A stretch of DNA of 64,000 nucleotides. Origin: JAJDAN01 sp046583095 (GTDB lineage: Bacteria; Myxococcota_A; UBA9160; UBA4427). This document shows positions 15,374 to 23,948 of the stretch, one piece after another (within the stretch, counting starts at the first letter, position 1; each line of letters starts with the position of its first letter). The translations under genes and the position numbers were made by a program. The stretch is taken from the NCBI GenBank assembly GCA_046583095.1, contig JAYGDB010000048.1, forward strand, positions 1 through 64,000. Direction: 5' to 3'. The notes below the pieces were generated by a model. That model saw only the letters and a program-made list of their open reading frames with translations, was not told the origin of the DNA and ran no database searches.

Positions 15374-17548
15374 ATGACGCACCAACCGGCCAGATGTCTC
15401 GCCACAGCCGCGATCGGGATGCTCTTCGCAACGGCAACCGCCTGCTCCGCCTCGGACCCGCTGCCGCTGTGGAAGCTGACCGACCCCGGGGGCAACGGCT
15501 CAGCGGTGCATGTCTTGGCCACGGTGGCGCTCTCCCAGACCGAACGGCTGCGCTTCGACCCGGCGGTGATGGCAGCCTTCGAAGCCTCGGGACGTCTCGT
15601 CCTGCCGAACAGCGCCGTTCTCAGCAAGCAGAACGCACTGATCGGATGGAAGGCCCACCTGGCCGAGGGAGACAACCTCGCGAACTGGCTCACCCCCGAA
15701 CTCTTCAGCGCCTACGTGGAGGCCGTCGGGCGCGCTGGCTTGCCGGCGACCCATGCCGATGTCACGGCCCCGTGGTTTGCAGCGACCCGCGTTCGGGTCG
15801 CGGACCTGAAGCGAACCGGCTTTGCGCCCGAGCGCGAGTTCGAGGTCTACTTCGCGCATCTCGCGCGCGAACGCGGCGAGCCGAAGCAGATCCTGCCGCT
15901 GGAGGAGTCTGCGACGAGCTACGACCGCTCCGTCGCCCTCTCGCGCGAGATCCAGTCTCAAGTAATGCAGCGCGCGCTGATCGACTCGGAGCGCGCCCGG
16001 ATCGACCTCCCCAGGGCCATGCGGGCGTGGAGGCGGGGCGATGCAGTCGCCCTCGATGACGTCCTGCGCGCGACGGACCACGCGCACCCGGAGTTGCTTG
16101 CGAGCCGCCGGCTCACGATCGAGCGCGAGAACGCCCGGCTCGCGGATGGGCTGGAGAAGCTGCTCGCGGAGCCCGGTGTGCACCAGGACTTCCTCCTCGC
16201 GGATGCGCGAAACCTGCTGGGAGAGGCTGGCGTCTTCGCGCTGCTCCGCGAGCGCGGCCTGCAGCTGACCCCCGTCGAGCGTCGGGGCGGATACGCGACT
16301 CCCTACCCCGCACCGCCGCTGCCGGAAACCGAAACCTCTCGACAGCACGGACGCGTGCTGCTCGTCGGAATCGACGGCGCGACCCTTCGGATCATCCGCC
16401 CACTCCTCGAGACCGGACGCCTTCCCTGGCTCGCAGCAATCGCACGCGCCGGCACCTCGGGCAACCTGCGCTCTCACCAGCCCATCTACTCACCTCGCAT
16501 CTGGAACTCGATCGCCACGGGCAAGGCCCCGGAGAATCACGGCGTCGAGGGCTTCACGTTCGAGGACGAGGCGGGCAAGCAACGCCTGTACCTGAGCGTC
16601 CACCGAAAGACCCACGCCTTGTGGAACATTGTCTCGGCGGCAGGCAAGAAGGTCGCGGTCGTGAACTGGTGGAACACCTACCCGCCCGAGGTCGTGAACG
16701 GCGTGATGATCTCGGACCACGCGAAACCGACCCGACTGGCGGAACTCCGCAACCTGACCGGTGCCGAGACCCTGGACGAGGGCACCCGCGTGTTTCCGGC
16801 CCACTGGCACCCGCGCGCGGTGGGGGTCTTTGCGAATCGGCTCGGCATCCCCGGCCTGGACGATCCCTTCCTGGGCAACCTGGGCTTCGCCGAGTGGATG
16901 AAGAAGGAAGAGCTCTCGAAGCGCTTCCGCGACGACGCAGCCACCGCCCGGATCGCCCTCGAGGTGGAGGCCGAGCTGCGACCCGACCTGATGATGGTCT
17001 TCCTACCCGGGATCGACCGTGTCTCGCACCGGCTCTGGGGATCCGTCGAGACGCCGGAGCGCTACGCGAAGCCCCTCGACATGAGCCCGCTGCAGCGCGA
17101 GGCCGGCCGCGATGCGCTGCACGCCTATTACGCGTACAGCGACGCCCTGATCGGCCTGCTCTCGGCTTCGTACGGAGAGGATGACCTCGTCGTCGTCGTC
17201 TCGGATCACGGCTTCGAAGCCGGCTCCCACCTCGGGGACCTCACGGGCGTCCACGCGAGCGAGGCCGCCCTCGACGGCATCCTCTTCGCGCGCGGCCCCG
17301 GCATCGGCCCGGGCAGTGATACCGGAACGCCGTCCGTGAATGACGTTGCACCGACGATCCTCGCCTGGCTCGGCCTGCCGCTCGGCAAAGACATGGACGG
17401 CCGCGTCGCCTCGTTCCTCGCACCGCCGCAATCGGTGACGACGATCGCAACCTACGACACCGTCGAAATCGAACGACTCGAAGTCGCGCCCTCGGGAAGT
17501 GAAGAAGAAATCCTCGACCAGCTACGCGCGCTCGGATACATCGACTAG
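15374..17548 (+). CDS. fusion of a degenerate TraB/GumN-like domain and a type I phosphodiesterase
   Basis: 724 residues from the ATG, with a signal or lipoprotein-type N-terminus (Cys24). Residues about 30-320 follow the TraB/GumN layout: LPLWKL, ASGRLVLPNS, GFAPEREFEVYF, an AWRRGD segment, then ENARLADGLEKLL and NLLGEAGVFALL. The two GxxH metal motifs of active Tiki/TraB proteases are lost: the first reads ATVA (49-52) and the second DARN (277-280). From about residue 330 an alkaline-phosphatase-superfamily domain is intact: GIDGAT (D334), YSPRIWNSIATGK, GIDRVSHRLW, VVSDHGFE and a late GVHAS. It is likely a periplasmic phosphodiesterase with a non-catalytic TraB-like domain. The fusion call rests on pattern recognition. 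Confidence 0.75.
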   Translation: MTHQPARCLATAAIGMLFATATACSASDPLPLWKLTDPGGNGSAVHVLATVALSQTERLRFDPAVMAAFEASGRLVLPNSAVLSKQNALIGWKAHLAEGDNLANWLTPELFSAYVEAVGRAGLPATHADVTAPWFAATRVRVADLKRTGFAPEREFEVYFAHLARERGEPKQILPLEESATSYDRSVALSREIQSQVMQRALIDSERARIDLPRAMRAWRRGDAVALDDVLRATDHAHPELLASRRLTIERENARLADGLEKLLAEPGVHQDFLLADARNLLGEAGVFALLRERGLQLTPVERRGGYATPYPAPPLPETETSRQHGRVLLVGIDGATLRIIRPLLETGRLPWLAAIARAGTSGNLRSHQPIYSPRIWNSIATGKAPENHGVEGFTFEDEAGKQRLYLSVHRKTHALWNIVSAAGKKVAVVNWWNTYPPEVVNGVMISDHAKPTRLAELRNLTGAETLDEGTRVFPAHWHPRAVGVFANRLGIPGLDDPFLGNLGFAEWMKKEELSKRFRDDAATARIALEVEAELRPDLMMVFLPGIDRVSHRLWGSVETPERYAKPLDMSPLQREAGRDALHAYYAYSDALIGLLSASYGEDDLVVVVSDHGFEAGSHLGDLTGVHASEAALDGILFARGPGIGPGSDTGTPSVNDVAPTILAWLGLPLGKDMDGRVASFLAPPQSVTTIATYDTVEIERLEVAPSGSEEEILDQLRALGYID

Positions 17549-17570
17549 AGTCCGCCGGAGGGGAAATTCA

Positions 17571-18440
17571 GTGGCACGTAACCACACACATCAGGGCAAG
17601 AAGCAGAAGGGGAAGCCCAAGCGAAAGAAACCTCAAGCGGTAGCGACGAAGATCGCGCGCGGCGCCGACCGCCACCGGCTCTACGAGGAGTCGGTACAGG
17701 AGGTCGAAGCCGACGTCTGGCTGATCGATCGCCTCTTCAAGAAGCGCTACGGACGCTCGCCCCGGATCCTGCGCGAGGACTTCTGCGGGACCGCCGCCAT
17801 GTGCTGCGAGTGGGTGCGGGTCCATGGAGACAACCGCGCCATTGGCATCGACATCGAGCCCGAGGTGCTCGAATGGTGCCGCACGAATCACTTCCCCAAG
17901 CTCGACGCCGACCAACGCGAGCGGGTCGACCTACGCCTCGCGGACGTACTCGAAGACGAGACGGCCGGTGTCGACGCCACCTGCGCGTTCAACTTCTCGT
18001 ACTTCTGCTTCCAGACCCGAGACCTGCTCCTCCACTACCTCCGGCGGGCCTACGCGAGCCTTGGCGACGAAGGCCTCTTCGTAATCGACCTCTACGGAGG
18101 CGCCGACGCCCAGCGAACCATGACGGAGACCCGCGAGCAGGAAGGTTTCGACTACGTCTGGGACCAGCACGTCTTCGACCCGGTCTCGAACCACGTCATC
18201 AACTACATCCACTTCGAGTTTCCGGACGGCTCCGAAATGCGCCGTGCCTTCACCTACGACTGGCGTCTGTGGTCGATCCCCGAGCTACGAGACCTCCTCG
18301 CCGAAGCCGGCTTCTCGGAGTCCGAGGTCTACTGGGAAGGAACGGACCGGAAGACCAACGAGCCCAACGGGATCTACCGCAAGGCCACCAGCGCCCCCGA
18401 CGACCCCGCGTGGGTCTCGTACATCGTGTCCTACAAGTAG
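17571..18440 (+). CDS. class I SAM-dependent methyltransferase
   Basis: 289 residues from a GTG behind GGAGGGGAA. A very basic N-terminal 25 residues (Lys/Arg-rich) precede the methyltransferase fold: LREDFCGTAAM as the SAM-binding motif, AIGIDIEPEVLEWC, LRLADVLED, and NFSYFCFQTRDLLLHYLRRAY. The basic tail suggests a nucleic acid or ribosome-associated substrate, but that is inference. It lies 22 bp after the phosphodiesterase fusion and may share its transcript. Confidence 0.85.
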   Translation: MARNHTHQGKKQKGKPKRKKPQAVATKIARGADRHRLYEESVQEVEADVWLIDRLFKKRYGRSPRILREDFCGTAAMCCEWVRVHGDNRAIGIDIEPEVLEWCRTNHFPKLDADQRERVDLRLADVLEDETAGVDATCAFNFSYFCFQTRDLLLHYLRRAYASLGDEGLFVIDLYGGADAQRTMTETREQEGFDYVWDQHVFDPVSNHVINYIHFEFPDGSEMRRAFTYDWRLWSIPELRDLLAEAGFSESEVYWEGTDRKTNEPNGIYRKATSAPDDPAWVSYIVSYK

Positions 18441-18550
18441 CCGGCTGGCCACGAAGCAAGCGCTCGGCGATCCGACGCGCGGGTTGTTCCGCCCTCCTCC
18501 CGGTCTACTCTGTGCGGGAGGGGTGCGAGGCGCACACGTCGGGAGACAGC

Positions 18551-19486
18551 ATGGCAGAGAAGGTGAGCGCGGAGTATCTCGAGCAGGCATTCGAGTCGGC
18601 GAAGAACTGGGGCCGCTGGGGCGACGACGACCAACGCGGTGCCCTCAACTACATCACGGACAAGAAGCGCGCGGCAGCCGCCACGCTCGTGCGTGACGGT
18701 GCGGCCCTGAGCTGTGCACAGGAGTTCGCGACGCAGCCGGCCGCCGACAATCCGCACCCCGCGCTGCACATGATGGTGGCGGCGGGTGACGCCTGCACGA
18801 TCCCCGAAGTGCCGGGGCTCGAGACAACGTCCGACTTCATCGGCGTGGCGTTTCACGGCATGTCGATCTCTCATATCGATGCGCTGTGCCACGTCTTCGT
18901 GAAGGAGAAGATGTACAACGGCTTCCCGGCAACCGACGTAAAGAGCACGGGCGCGCTGCGCAACAGCATCATGGCGGCGAAGGACGGCATCGCCTCACGC
19001 GGTGTCCTGCTCGACATCCCGCGCCTGCGAGGCGTCGAGTGGCTCGAACTCGGCACCGCCATCGAACCCGACGAACTGGAAGCCGCCGAGGAAGCCCAGG
19101 GCGTGCACGTCGACGAGGGCGACATTCTGCTTGTCGCGACGGGCCGCGACGCGCGCGGCCGGAGCCAGGGCCGCTGGTCGGCGCTCTCCGGCATGGCCGG
19201 CCTGCACTCGACCTGTGTGCCGTGGCTCCACGAGCGGCGAATCGCCGTGCTGGGCAGCGACGGAATCTCCGACGCGATCCCGGGGCCCGGGGTGGAGGGG
19301 TGGCCGATGCCGCTCCACCAGTGTTGCCTCGTGGCGATGGGCGTGCACCTGCTCGACAACCTGCGGCTCGACCGCCTCGCTGCGGCGTGCATCGAACGCG
19401 AGCGTTGGGAGTTCCTGCTGACGATTGCACCGCTACGGGTCGAGGGGGGCACCGGGTCACCCGTCAATCCGATCGCGGTGTTCTGA
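18551..19486 (+). CDS. cyclase family protein (kynurenine-formamidase-like)
   Basis: 311 residues. The metal-binding region reads FHGMSISHIDALCHVF, a variant of the cyclase-family HGxxxTHxDxPxH signature. GRWSALSGMAGL and GSDGISDAIPG are typical of the large proteobacterial cyclase subgroup. These hydrolyse cyclic or amide bonds in aromatic or other catabolic intermediates. It begins a run of plus-strand catabolic genes followed by an SDR. Confidence 0.85.
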   Translation: MAEKVSAEYLEQAFESAKNWGRWGDDDQRGALNYITDKKRAAAATLVRDGAALSCAQEFATQPAADNPHPALHMMVAAGDACTIPEVPGLETTSDFIGVAFHGMSISHIDALCHVFVKEKMYNGFPATDVKSTGALRNSIMAAKDGIASRGVLLDIPRLRGVEWLELGTAIEPDELEAAEEAQGVHVDEGDILLVATGRDARGRSQGRWSALSGMAGLHSTCVPWLHERRIAVLGSDGISDAIPGPGVEGWPMPLHQCCLVAMGVHLLDNLRLDRLAAACIERERWEFLLTIAPLRVEGGTGSPVNPIAVF

Positions 19487-19547
19487 AACCGCGACAGCAA
19501 TCAGAGGCGCGAGCCAACACCGTGAACCTTGCCACCAGGAGACCTCC

Positions 19548-20315
19548 ATGCCCACCTCCCACGGTCGCCTCCAGGACCGGATCGCGGTCGTCACGGGCGG
19601 CGCGCGGGGCGTCGGTGCCGAGATTGCCCGCCTCTTCGTGGCCGAGGGCGCGCGGGTCGCGCTCCTCGACATCCTGGACGACGAGGGACAGGCAACAGCC
19701 GAAGAACTCGGGGATGCGGCGCGCTACCAACACTGCGACGTCTCTCGCGAGGCGGACTGGGCAGCCACCATGGAGGCGGTACTCGACTGGGGCGGCCGCC
19801 TCGACGTGCTCGTGAACAATGCCGCCGTGCTGCATCTCGATTGGCTCGAGAACACGACGGCGGCGGACTACGAGCGCCTCTTCCGCGTAAACGAGCTGGG
19901 CGTCTTCTTGGGAGTGCGCTCGGCCATCGCGCCGATGCGCGCGGCGGGCGGCGGCTCGATCGTGAACATCTCCACCGTCGACGCCGCGCTGCCCTCGCCG
20001 CTGACGGTTGCGTACTCGGCTACCAAGTTCGCCGTGGAAGGAATCACGCGAGTGGCTGCGCTCGAGCTGCGAGCCGACAAGATCCGCGTGAATGCGGTGA
20101 ACGCGGGCTTCGGAAGCAAGCATCTCGTGATGGAAGCGACCGGTGGGTTCCAGCCACCCCAGGCGGTGATCGAGGCCCACGACAAGCCGGAGGAGATCTC
20201 GGCGGGCGCGCGAACGGTGCTGTTCCTGGCTTCCGATGACAGCTCGATCGTGACGGGCGCGTCGCTTGCGGCAGACCACGGCTTTGCGGCAGGGATGCCC
20301 TTGCCGAAGCGTTGA
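19548..20315 (+). CDS. short-chain dehydrogenase/reductase (SDR)
   Basis: 255 residues, classical SDR length. The cofactor motif TGGARGVG (T16-G23), NNAA, the catalytic Ser in IVNISTVDAA and YSATK with the catalytic Tyr and Lys are all intact. DILDD after the second strand suggests NAD(H) preference. The ATG is preceded by CCAGGAG. It resembles 3-alpha/20-beta-hydroxysteroid-dehydrogenase-type members, but the substrate is not proven. Confidence 0.92.
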   Translation: MPTSHGRLQDRIAVVTGGARGVGAEIARLFVAEGARVALLDILDDEGQATAEELGDAARYQHCDVSREADWAATMEAVLDWGGRLDVLVNNAAVLHLDWLENTTAADYERLFRVNELGVFLGVRSAIAPMRAAGGGSIVNISTVDAALPSPLTVAYSATKFAVEGITRVAALELRADKIRVNAVNAGFGSKHLVMEATGGFQPPQAVIEAHDKPEEISAGARTVLFLASDDSSIVTGASLAADHGFAAGMPLPKR

Positions 20316-20362
20316 TGCTGCCACGCCGACCCCGAGCCCACAGGCGCTGTAACGTCTGACCC

Positions 20363-21376
20363 ATGGCCAACGAAATCGACGTCACACCACTTCGAGAAGC
20401 GGCCGCCGAAGAGATCGCCAACGGGCTCACTGCCTGCCAGCTCGCCGTGGGCCGAGAGGGCGAGATCGTCTGGACGGAATCCTTCGGTACCGCCGATCCC
20501 GAGACGCGCTTCGGCGTCGCATCCGCCACCAAGCCAATCGTCGCCTCGGCGATCTGGTTGCTGATCGGCGACGGCCTGCTCGACATCAGCCGACCCGTCG
20601 CCGACTACGCCCCCGAGTTTGGAGCCAACGGCAAGCATGCGGTGACCGTCGAGCAGGTGCTACTGATGATCTGCGGCTTCCCGAGCGCGATGATGGGCCC
20701 GCTCGAAGGCGCCGACCCCGAGCGCCGCATCGCGCGCCTCGCCAGGTGGGAACTCGAGTACGAGCCGGGCACCCAGTACGTCTACCACGGGGGCTCCGCT
20801 CACTGGGTGTTGGCCGAGCTGATCGAACGACTCGGCGGCCTCGACTTCCGCGACTTCGTCGAGCAGCGCGTCACGCAGCCGCTCGGCCTGCCGCGCGTGC
20901 TCGGCATCCCGCGCGCCGAGCAGACGAAGATCGCGCAGCTCTCGGGACCGTCGCCGCGCGACCGAGCCTTCGACTACGGGGAAATGATCGAAGCCGGGGT
21001 CCCGGGCGGCGGTGGCGTCATGACGGCTTCCACGCTCGCACTCTTCTACCAGGCCCTCCTCCACAATCCCGGCGGCTTGTGGAAGGCCGACGTGCTCGAG
21101 GACGCCACCACGAACATCCGCTGCACGCTCCCCGATCCGCTGATGAACCTGCCCGCCAACCGCACGCTCGGCGTGGTGATCGGCGCCGGCTTCGGAACCA
21201 CCTGGGGGAAGTCGCCGACCGCCTTCGGCTGGCCCGGCGCCGGCGGCCAGATCGGCTTCGCGGAGCCCGCAACCGGGATCTCGTTCTCGTTCCTGCAGGC
21301 CGGCGATCCCGACCAGACGAGCCAGTTCGGCCGCGCGCTCAAACTGTCGAGCCTGGCTCTCGGGCTAGGGGGCTGA
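20363..21376 (+). CDS. serine hydrolase, beta-lactamase class C family
   Basis: 337 residues. The SxxK motif is SATK in FGVASATKPIVA. The second motif, normally YxN, reads YHGG (YVYHGGSAHWVL), which is a deviation. A late GGGVMTASTLALF region matches the family. Such proteins are often esterases rather than antibiotic-resistance enzymes, and neighbours with catabolic roles support an esterase. No signal peptide is present, so it is probably cytoplasmic. Confidence 0.85.
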   Translation: MANEIDVTPLREAAAEEIANGLTACQLAVGREGEIVWTESFGTADPETRFGVASATKPIVASAIWLLIGDGLLDISRPVADYAPEFGANGKHAVTVEQVLLMICGFPSAMMGPLEGADPERRIARLARWELEYEPGTQYVYHGGSAHWVLAELIERLGGLDFRDFVEQRVTQPLGLPRVLGIPRAEQTKIAQLSGPSPRDRAFDYGEMIEAGVPGGGGVMTASTLALFYQALLHNPGGLWKADVLEDATTNIRCTLPDPLMNLPANRTLGVVIGAGFGTTWGKSPTAFGWPGAGGQIGFAEPATGISFSFLQAGDPDQTSQFGRALKLSSLALGLGG

Positions 21377-21418
21377 GCGACACGCCCGGCGCCCCATCGC
21401 TTCGCCACCGGCCGGCGG

Positions 21419-21448
21419 TTGAGCCTAGGATACAGACCGCACTACAAT
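21419..21448 (+). promoter_or_regulatory. sigma-70-like promoter of the nitronate monooxygenase-like gene
   Basis: TTGAGC (21419-21424) and TACAAT (21443-21448) are separated by 18 bp and lie 45 bp before the ATG at 21493. The hexamers are close to consensus in a GC-rich background. Found by eye. Confidence 0.45.
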
Positions 21449-21492
21449 CGCGGTTCGGACGGTCTCGCCGCCCGCCCCGTCAGGAGGCTCCC

Positions 21493-22683
21493 ATGCGCAC
21501 CGATCTCTGCGATCTCTTCGGCATCGACGTTCCGATCTTCGCGTTCAGCCACTGTCGAGACGTCGTGGCTGCGGTCACGAACGCTGGCGGGCTCGGGGTA
21601 CTGGGCGCCCTGGCCTTCTCGCCCGAGCAACTCGAACTCGAACTCAGGTGGATCGACGACAACGTCGACGGGAAGCCCTACGGCGTCGACACCGTGATGC
21701 CCATGAGCTACGCGGGCAAGGACGAGGGCCTCGGCAAGGCCGACGCGGACACGGGCAAGGTCGACGCCAGCGCCTTCAAGGACATGATTCCCGAAGAGAC
21801 CAAGAAGTGGATCGAGCGGGTGCTCGAGGAGTACGAGGTGCCGCCCCTGCCCGAAAGCGCACGCAGCGGCACGGACTCCGGGGTCGGCGGCAGCAGTGGG
21901 CTCCTCGGCTGGACCGATGGCGGCGGACGCAACCACGTCGAGGTCGCCCTTCGGCACGAGGGCGTCAAGCTGCTCGTGAACGCACTCGGCCCGCCGCCCA
22001 AGGACATCATCGACCTGGCCCACGAGCACGGCGTGAAGGTCGCGGCGCTCACCGGAGCCGTCGAGCACGCGCTGCGTCAGAAGCAGGCCGGCGTCGACAT
22101 CATCGTCGCCCAGGGAACCGAGGCCGGCGGCCATACCGGCGAGATCGGCTCGATGGTCCTGATTCCCGACATCGTCGATGCGGTGGCACCCACGCCCGTC
22201 CTCGGCGCCGGCGGCATCGCGACCGGCCGCCAGGCGGCCGCTGCCATGGCGCTCGGCGCATCGGGCGTCTGGACCGGCTCGGTCTGGCTCACCGTCGACG
22301 AGGCGGACGCCTCCCAGCTCCTGAAGGACAAGCTCTTCAGCGCGAAGCCCAAGGATGCCGTGCGCTCCCGCTCGCTGTCGGGCAAGCCGGCGAGGCTCCT
22401 GCGAACCGGCTGGACCGAGGCCTGGGAGCGGGAGGACTGTCCCGGAACCTTGCCGATGCCGCTGCAGTACATGGCGTGTGCCGAGGCCCAGGCCCGCATC
22501 GGCCTGGCGGCGCGCAAGGAAGGCTCGAAGGCCCGCGACCTGATCGGGATGCCGGTCGGGCAGGTCGTCGGCCGCATGACCCAGGAGATGAGCTCCAAAG
22601 ACGTCATCTACCAGTTCATCGACGAGTTCATCGAGGTGGTGGATCGGCTGCAACAGACCCTCGACGCAGCCGACGCGAAGTAG
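21493..22683 (+). CDS. nitronate monooxygenase-family (NPD-like) flavoenzyme
   Basis: 396 residues behind a CAGGAGG ribosome-binding site. The FMN barrel markers include IFAFSHCRDVVAAVTNAGG, AQGTEAGGHTGE, LGAGGIATGRQAAAAMALGA and GVWTGSVWL. About 80 residues between the first strand and the barrel core are charged and rich in Lys, Asp and Glu, longer than in short 2-nitropropane dioxygenases. Family members can also act as enoyl reductases, so nitronate is not a safe substrate. Confidence 0.88.
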   Translation: MRTDLCDLFGIDVPIFAFSHCRDVVAAVTNAGGLGVLGALAFSPEQLELELRWIDDNVDGKPYGVDTVMPMSYAGKDEGLGKADADTGKVDASAFKDMIPEETKKWIERVLEEYEVPPLPESARSGTDSGVGGSSGLLGWTDGGGRNHVEVALRHEGVKLLVNALGPPPKDIIDLAHEHGVKVAALTGAVEHALRQKQAGVDIIVAQGTEAGGHTGEIGSMVLIPDIVDAVAPTPVLGAGGIATGRQAAAAMALGASGVWTGSVWLTVDEADASQLLKDKLFSAKPKDAVRSRSLSGKPARLLRTGWTEAWEREDCPGTLPMPLQYMACAEAQARIGLAARKEGSKARDLIGMPVGQVVGRMTQEMSSKDVIYQFIDEFIEVVDRLQQTLDAADAK

Positions 22684-22746
22684 ACACACCCTGTAGAAAC
22701 GGGGACTTCCGCTCCTCCAGACGCTCAGCGAGGCCCGGGCTCGGTT

Positions 22747-22764
22747 ATTGACATCCATGTCAAT
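22747..22764. promoter_or_regulatory. perfect 18-bp palindrome overlapping a TTGACA -35 element
   Basis: ATTGACAT and ATGTCAAT flank a CC spacer as perfect half-sites, 50 bp before the acyl-CoA dehydrogenase start. The left arm contains a consensus -35 (TTGACA, 22748-22753); a weak -10 follows at about 22771. The geometry suits a dimeric TetR- or GntR-type repressor of the dehydrogenase pair. The regulator is not identified. Confidence 0.6.
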
Positions 22765-22813
22765 CCGATGGATTGTCCCGAGTTCGAACGACATTCACCC
22801 CTCGGAGACCCCC

Positions 22814-23926
22814 ATGAATTTCGACTTTTCGGAGGAGCAGAAGCTCCTCCAGAAGACGGCGCGTGATTTCCTCGCCGAGCACTCGCCGCTGACGGTCTGC
22901 CGCGAGATCCTCGAGTCGGATCAGCCCTACTCCCAGGCGCTCTTCAAGGCCACTGCCGAGATGGGCTTCCAGGGCACCGTGATTCCGGAAGAGTACGGCG
23001 GCGCCGGCTTCGGACATCTCGAGTTGGCCGTCGTCGCGGAAGAACTCGGTCGCGCCGTCGCGCCGGTTCCGTTCTCTTCCAGCGTCTACCTGGCAACCGA
23101 AGCGATCCTGCTCGCGGGGTCGGACGACCAGAAGCAGCAGTATCTGCCGAAGCTCGCGTCCGGCGAGGCGATCGGAACCCTCGCTGTCGTCGAGAAATCG
23201 GGACAGAACGGCACCGAGGGCGTCGAGGTGTCGTTCAAGGACGGCAAGCTCTCCGGCACGAAGCTGCCCGTCCCGGACGGGGACGTGGCCGACTTCGCGG
23301 TCGTGGCCGCGCAGACGAAGGACGGGCTCGCTCTCGTAATCGTCGACCTGGACGGGGACGGCATAACGCGCAAGGCCGTCGGCTCGTTCGATCCCTCGCG
23401 GTCGCTGGCACAAATCGAGTTCACCGACGCCCCGGCCAGCTTGCTGGGCGACCCGGGCGCGGCCGAGGCCATCCTCGAGAAGGTCTTCAACCGGGCTGCA
23501 GTGCTGATCGGCTTCGAGCAGCTCGGCGGGGCCGAGCGGGCGTTCGAGATCACCAAGGAGTTCATGCAGGGCCGCTACGCGTTCGGTCGTCCGATCGCGT
23601 CCTTCCAGGCCCTCAAGCACCGACTCGCCGACCTGTGGTGCGAGATCCAGCTCACCCGCTCGAACTGCTACTACGGGGCCTGGGCTCTCAGCAACGACGC
23701 CGAGGAGCTCGGGATTGCGGCCTGCATCTCCCGGATCGCAGCCTGCAAGGCCTACGACCTCGCCGGCGTCGAGATGATCCAGCTGCACGGGGGCGTCGGA
23801 TACACGTGGGAGTACGACTGCCACCTCTTCTATCGCCGGGCCAAGTTCCTTTCCGTGGTCATCGGCAGCCCGGCCAGCTGGAAGCACAAGCTGGTCTCTC
23901 GCCTGCAAACCCAGAACGCAGCCTGA
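22814..23926 (+). CDS. acyl-CoA dehydrogenase, first of a pair
   Basis: 370 residues. MNFDFSEEQKLLQ is the N-terminal ACAD start, VIPEEYGGAGFG the middle domain, RYAFGRPIASFQALKHRLAD the C-terminal helical domain, and LHGGVGYTWEYDCHLFYRRAK the end. The GYTWE segment may carry the catalytic base in this subtype. It lies 22 bp before a second ACAD of a different subtype, an arrangement like heterotetrameric FadE pairs of actinobacterial sterol breakdown. Confidence 0.92.
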   Translation: MNFDFSEEQKLLQKTARDFLAEHSPLTVCREILESDQPYSQALFKATAEMGFQGTVIPEEYGGAGFGHLELAVVAEELGRAVAPVPFSSSVYLATEAILLAGSDDQKQQYLPKLASGEAIGTLAVVEKSGQNGTEGVEVSFKDGKLSGTKLPVPDGDVADFAVVAAQTKDGLALVIVDLDGDGITRKAVGSFDPSRSLAQIEFTDAPASLLGDPGAAEAILEKVFNRAAVLIGFEQLGGAERAFEITKEFMQGRYAFGRPIASFQALKHRLADLWCEIQLTRSNCYYGAWALSNDAEELGIAACISRIAACKAYDLAGVEMIQLHGGVGYTWEYDCHLFYRRAKFLSVVIGSPASWKHKLVSRLQTQNAA

Positions 23927-23948
23927 CGACAGCATTCGATCGGAGACG

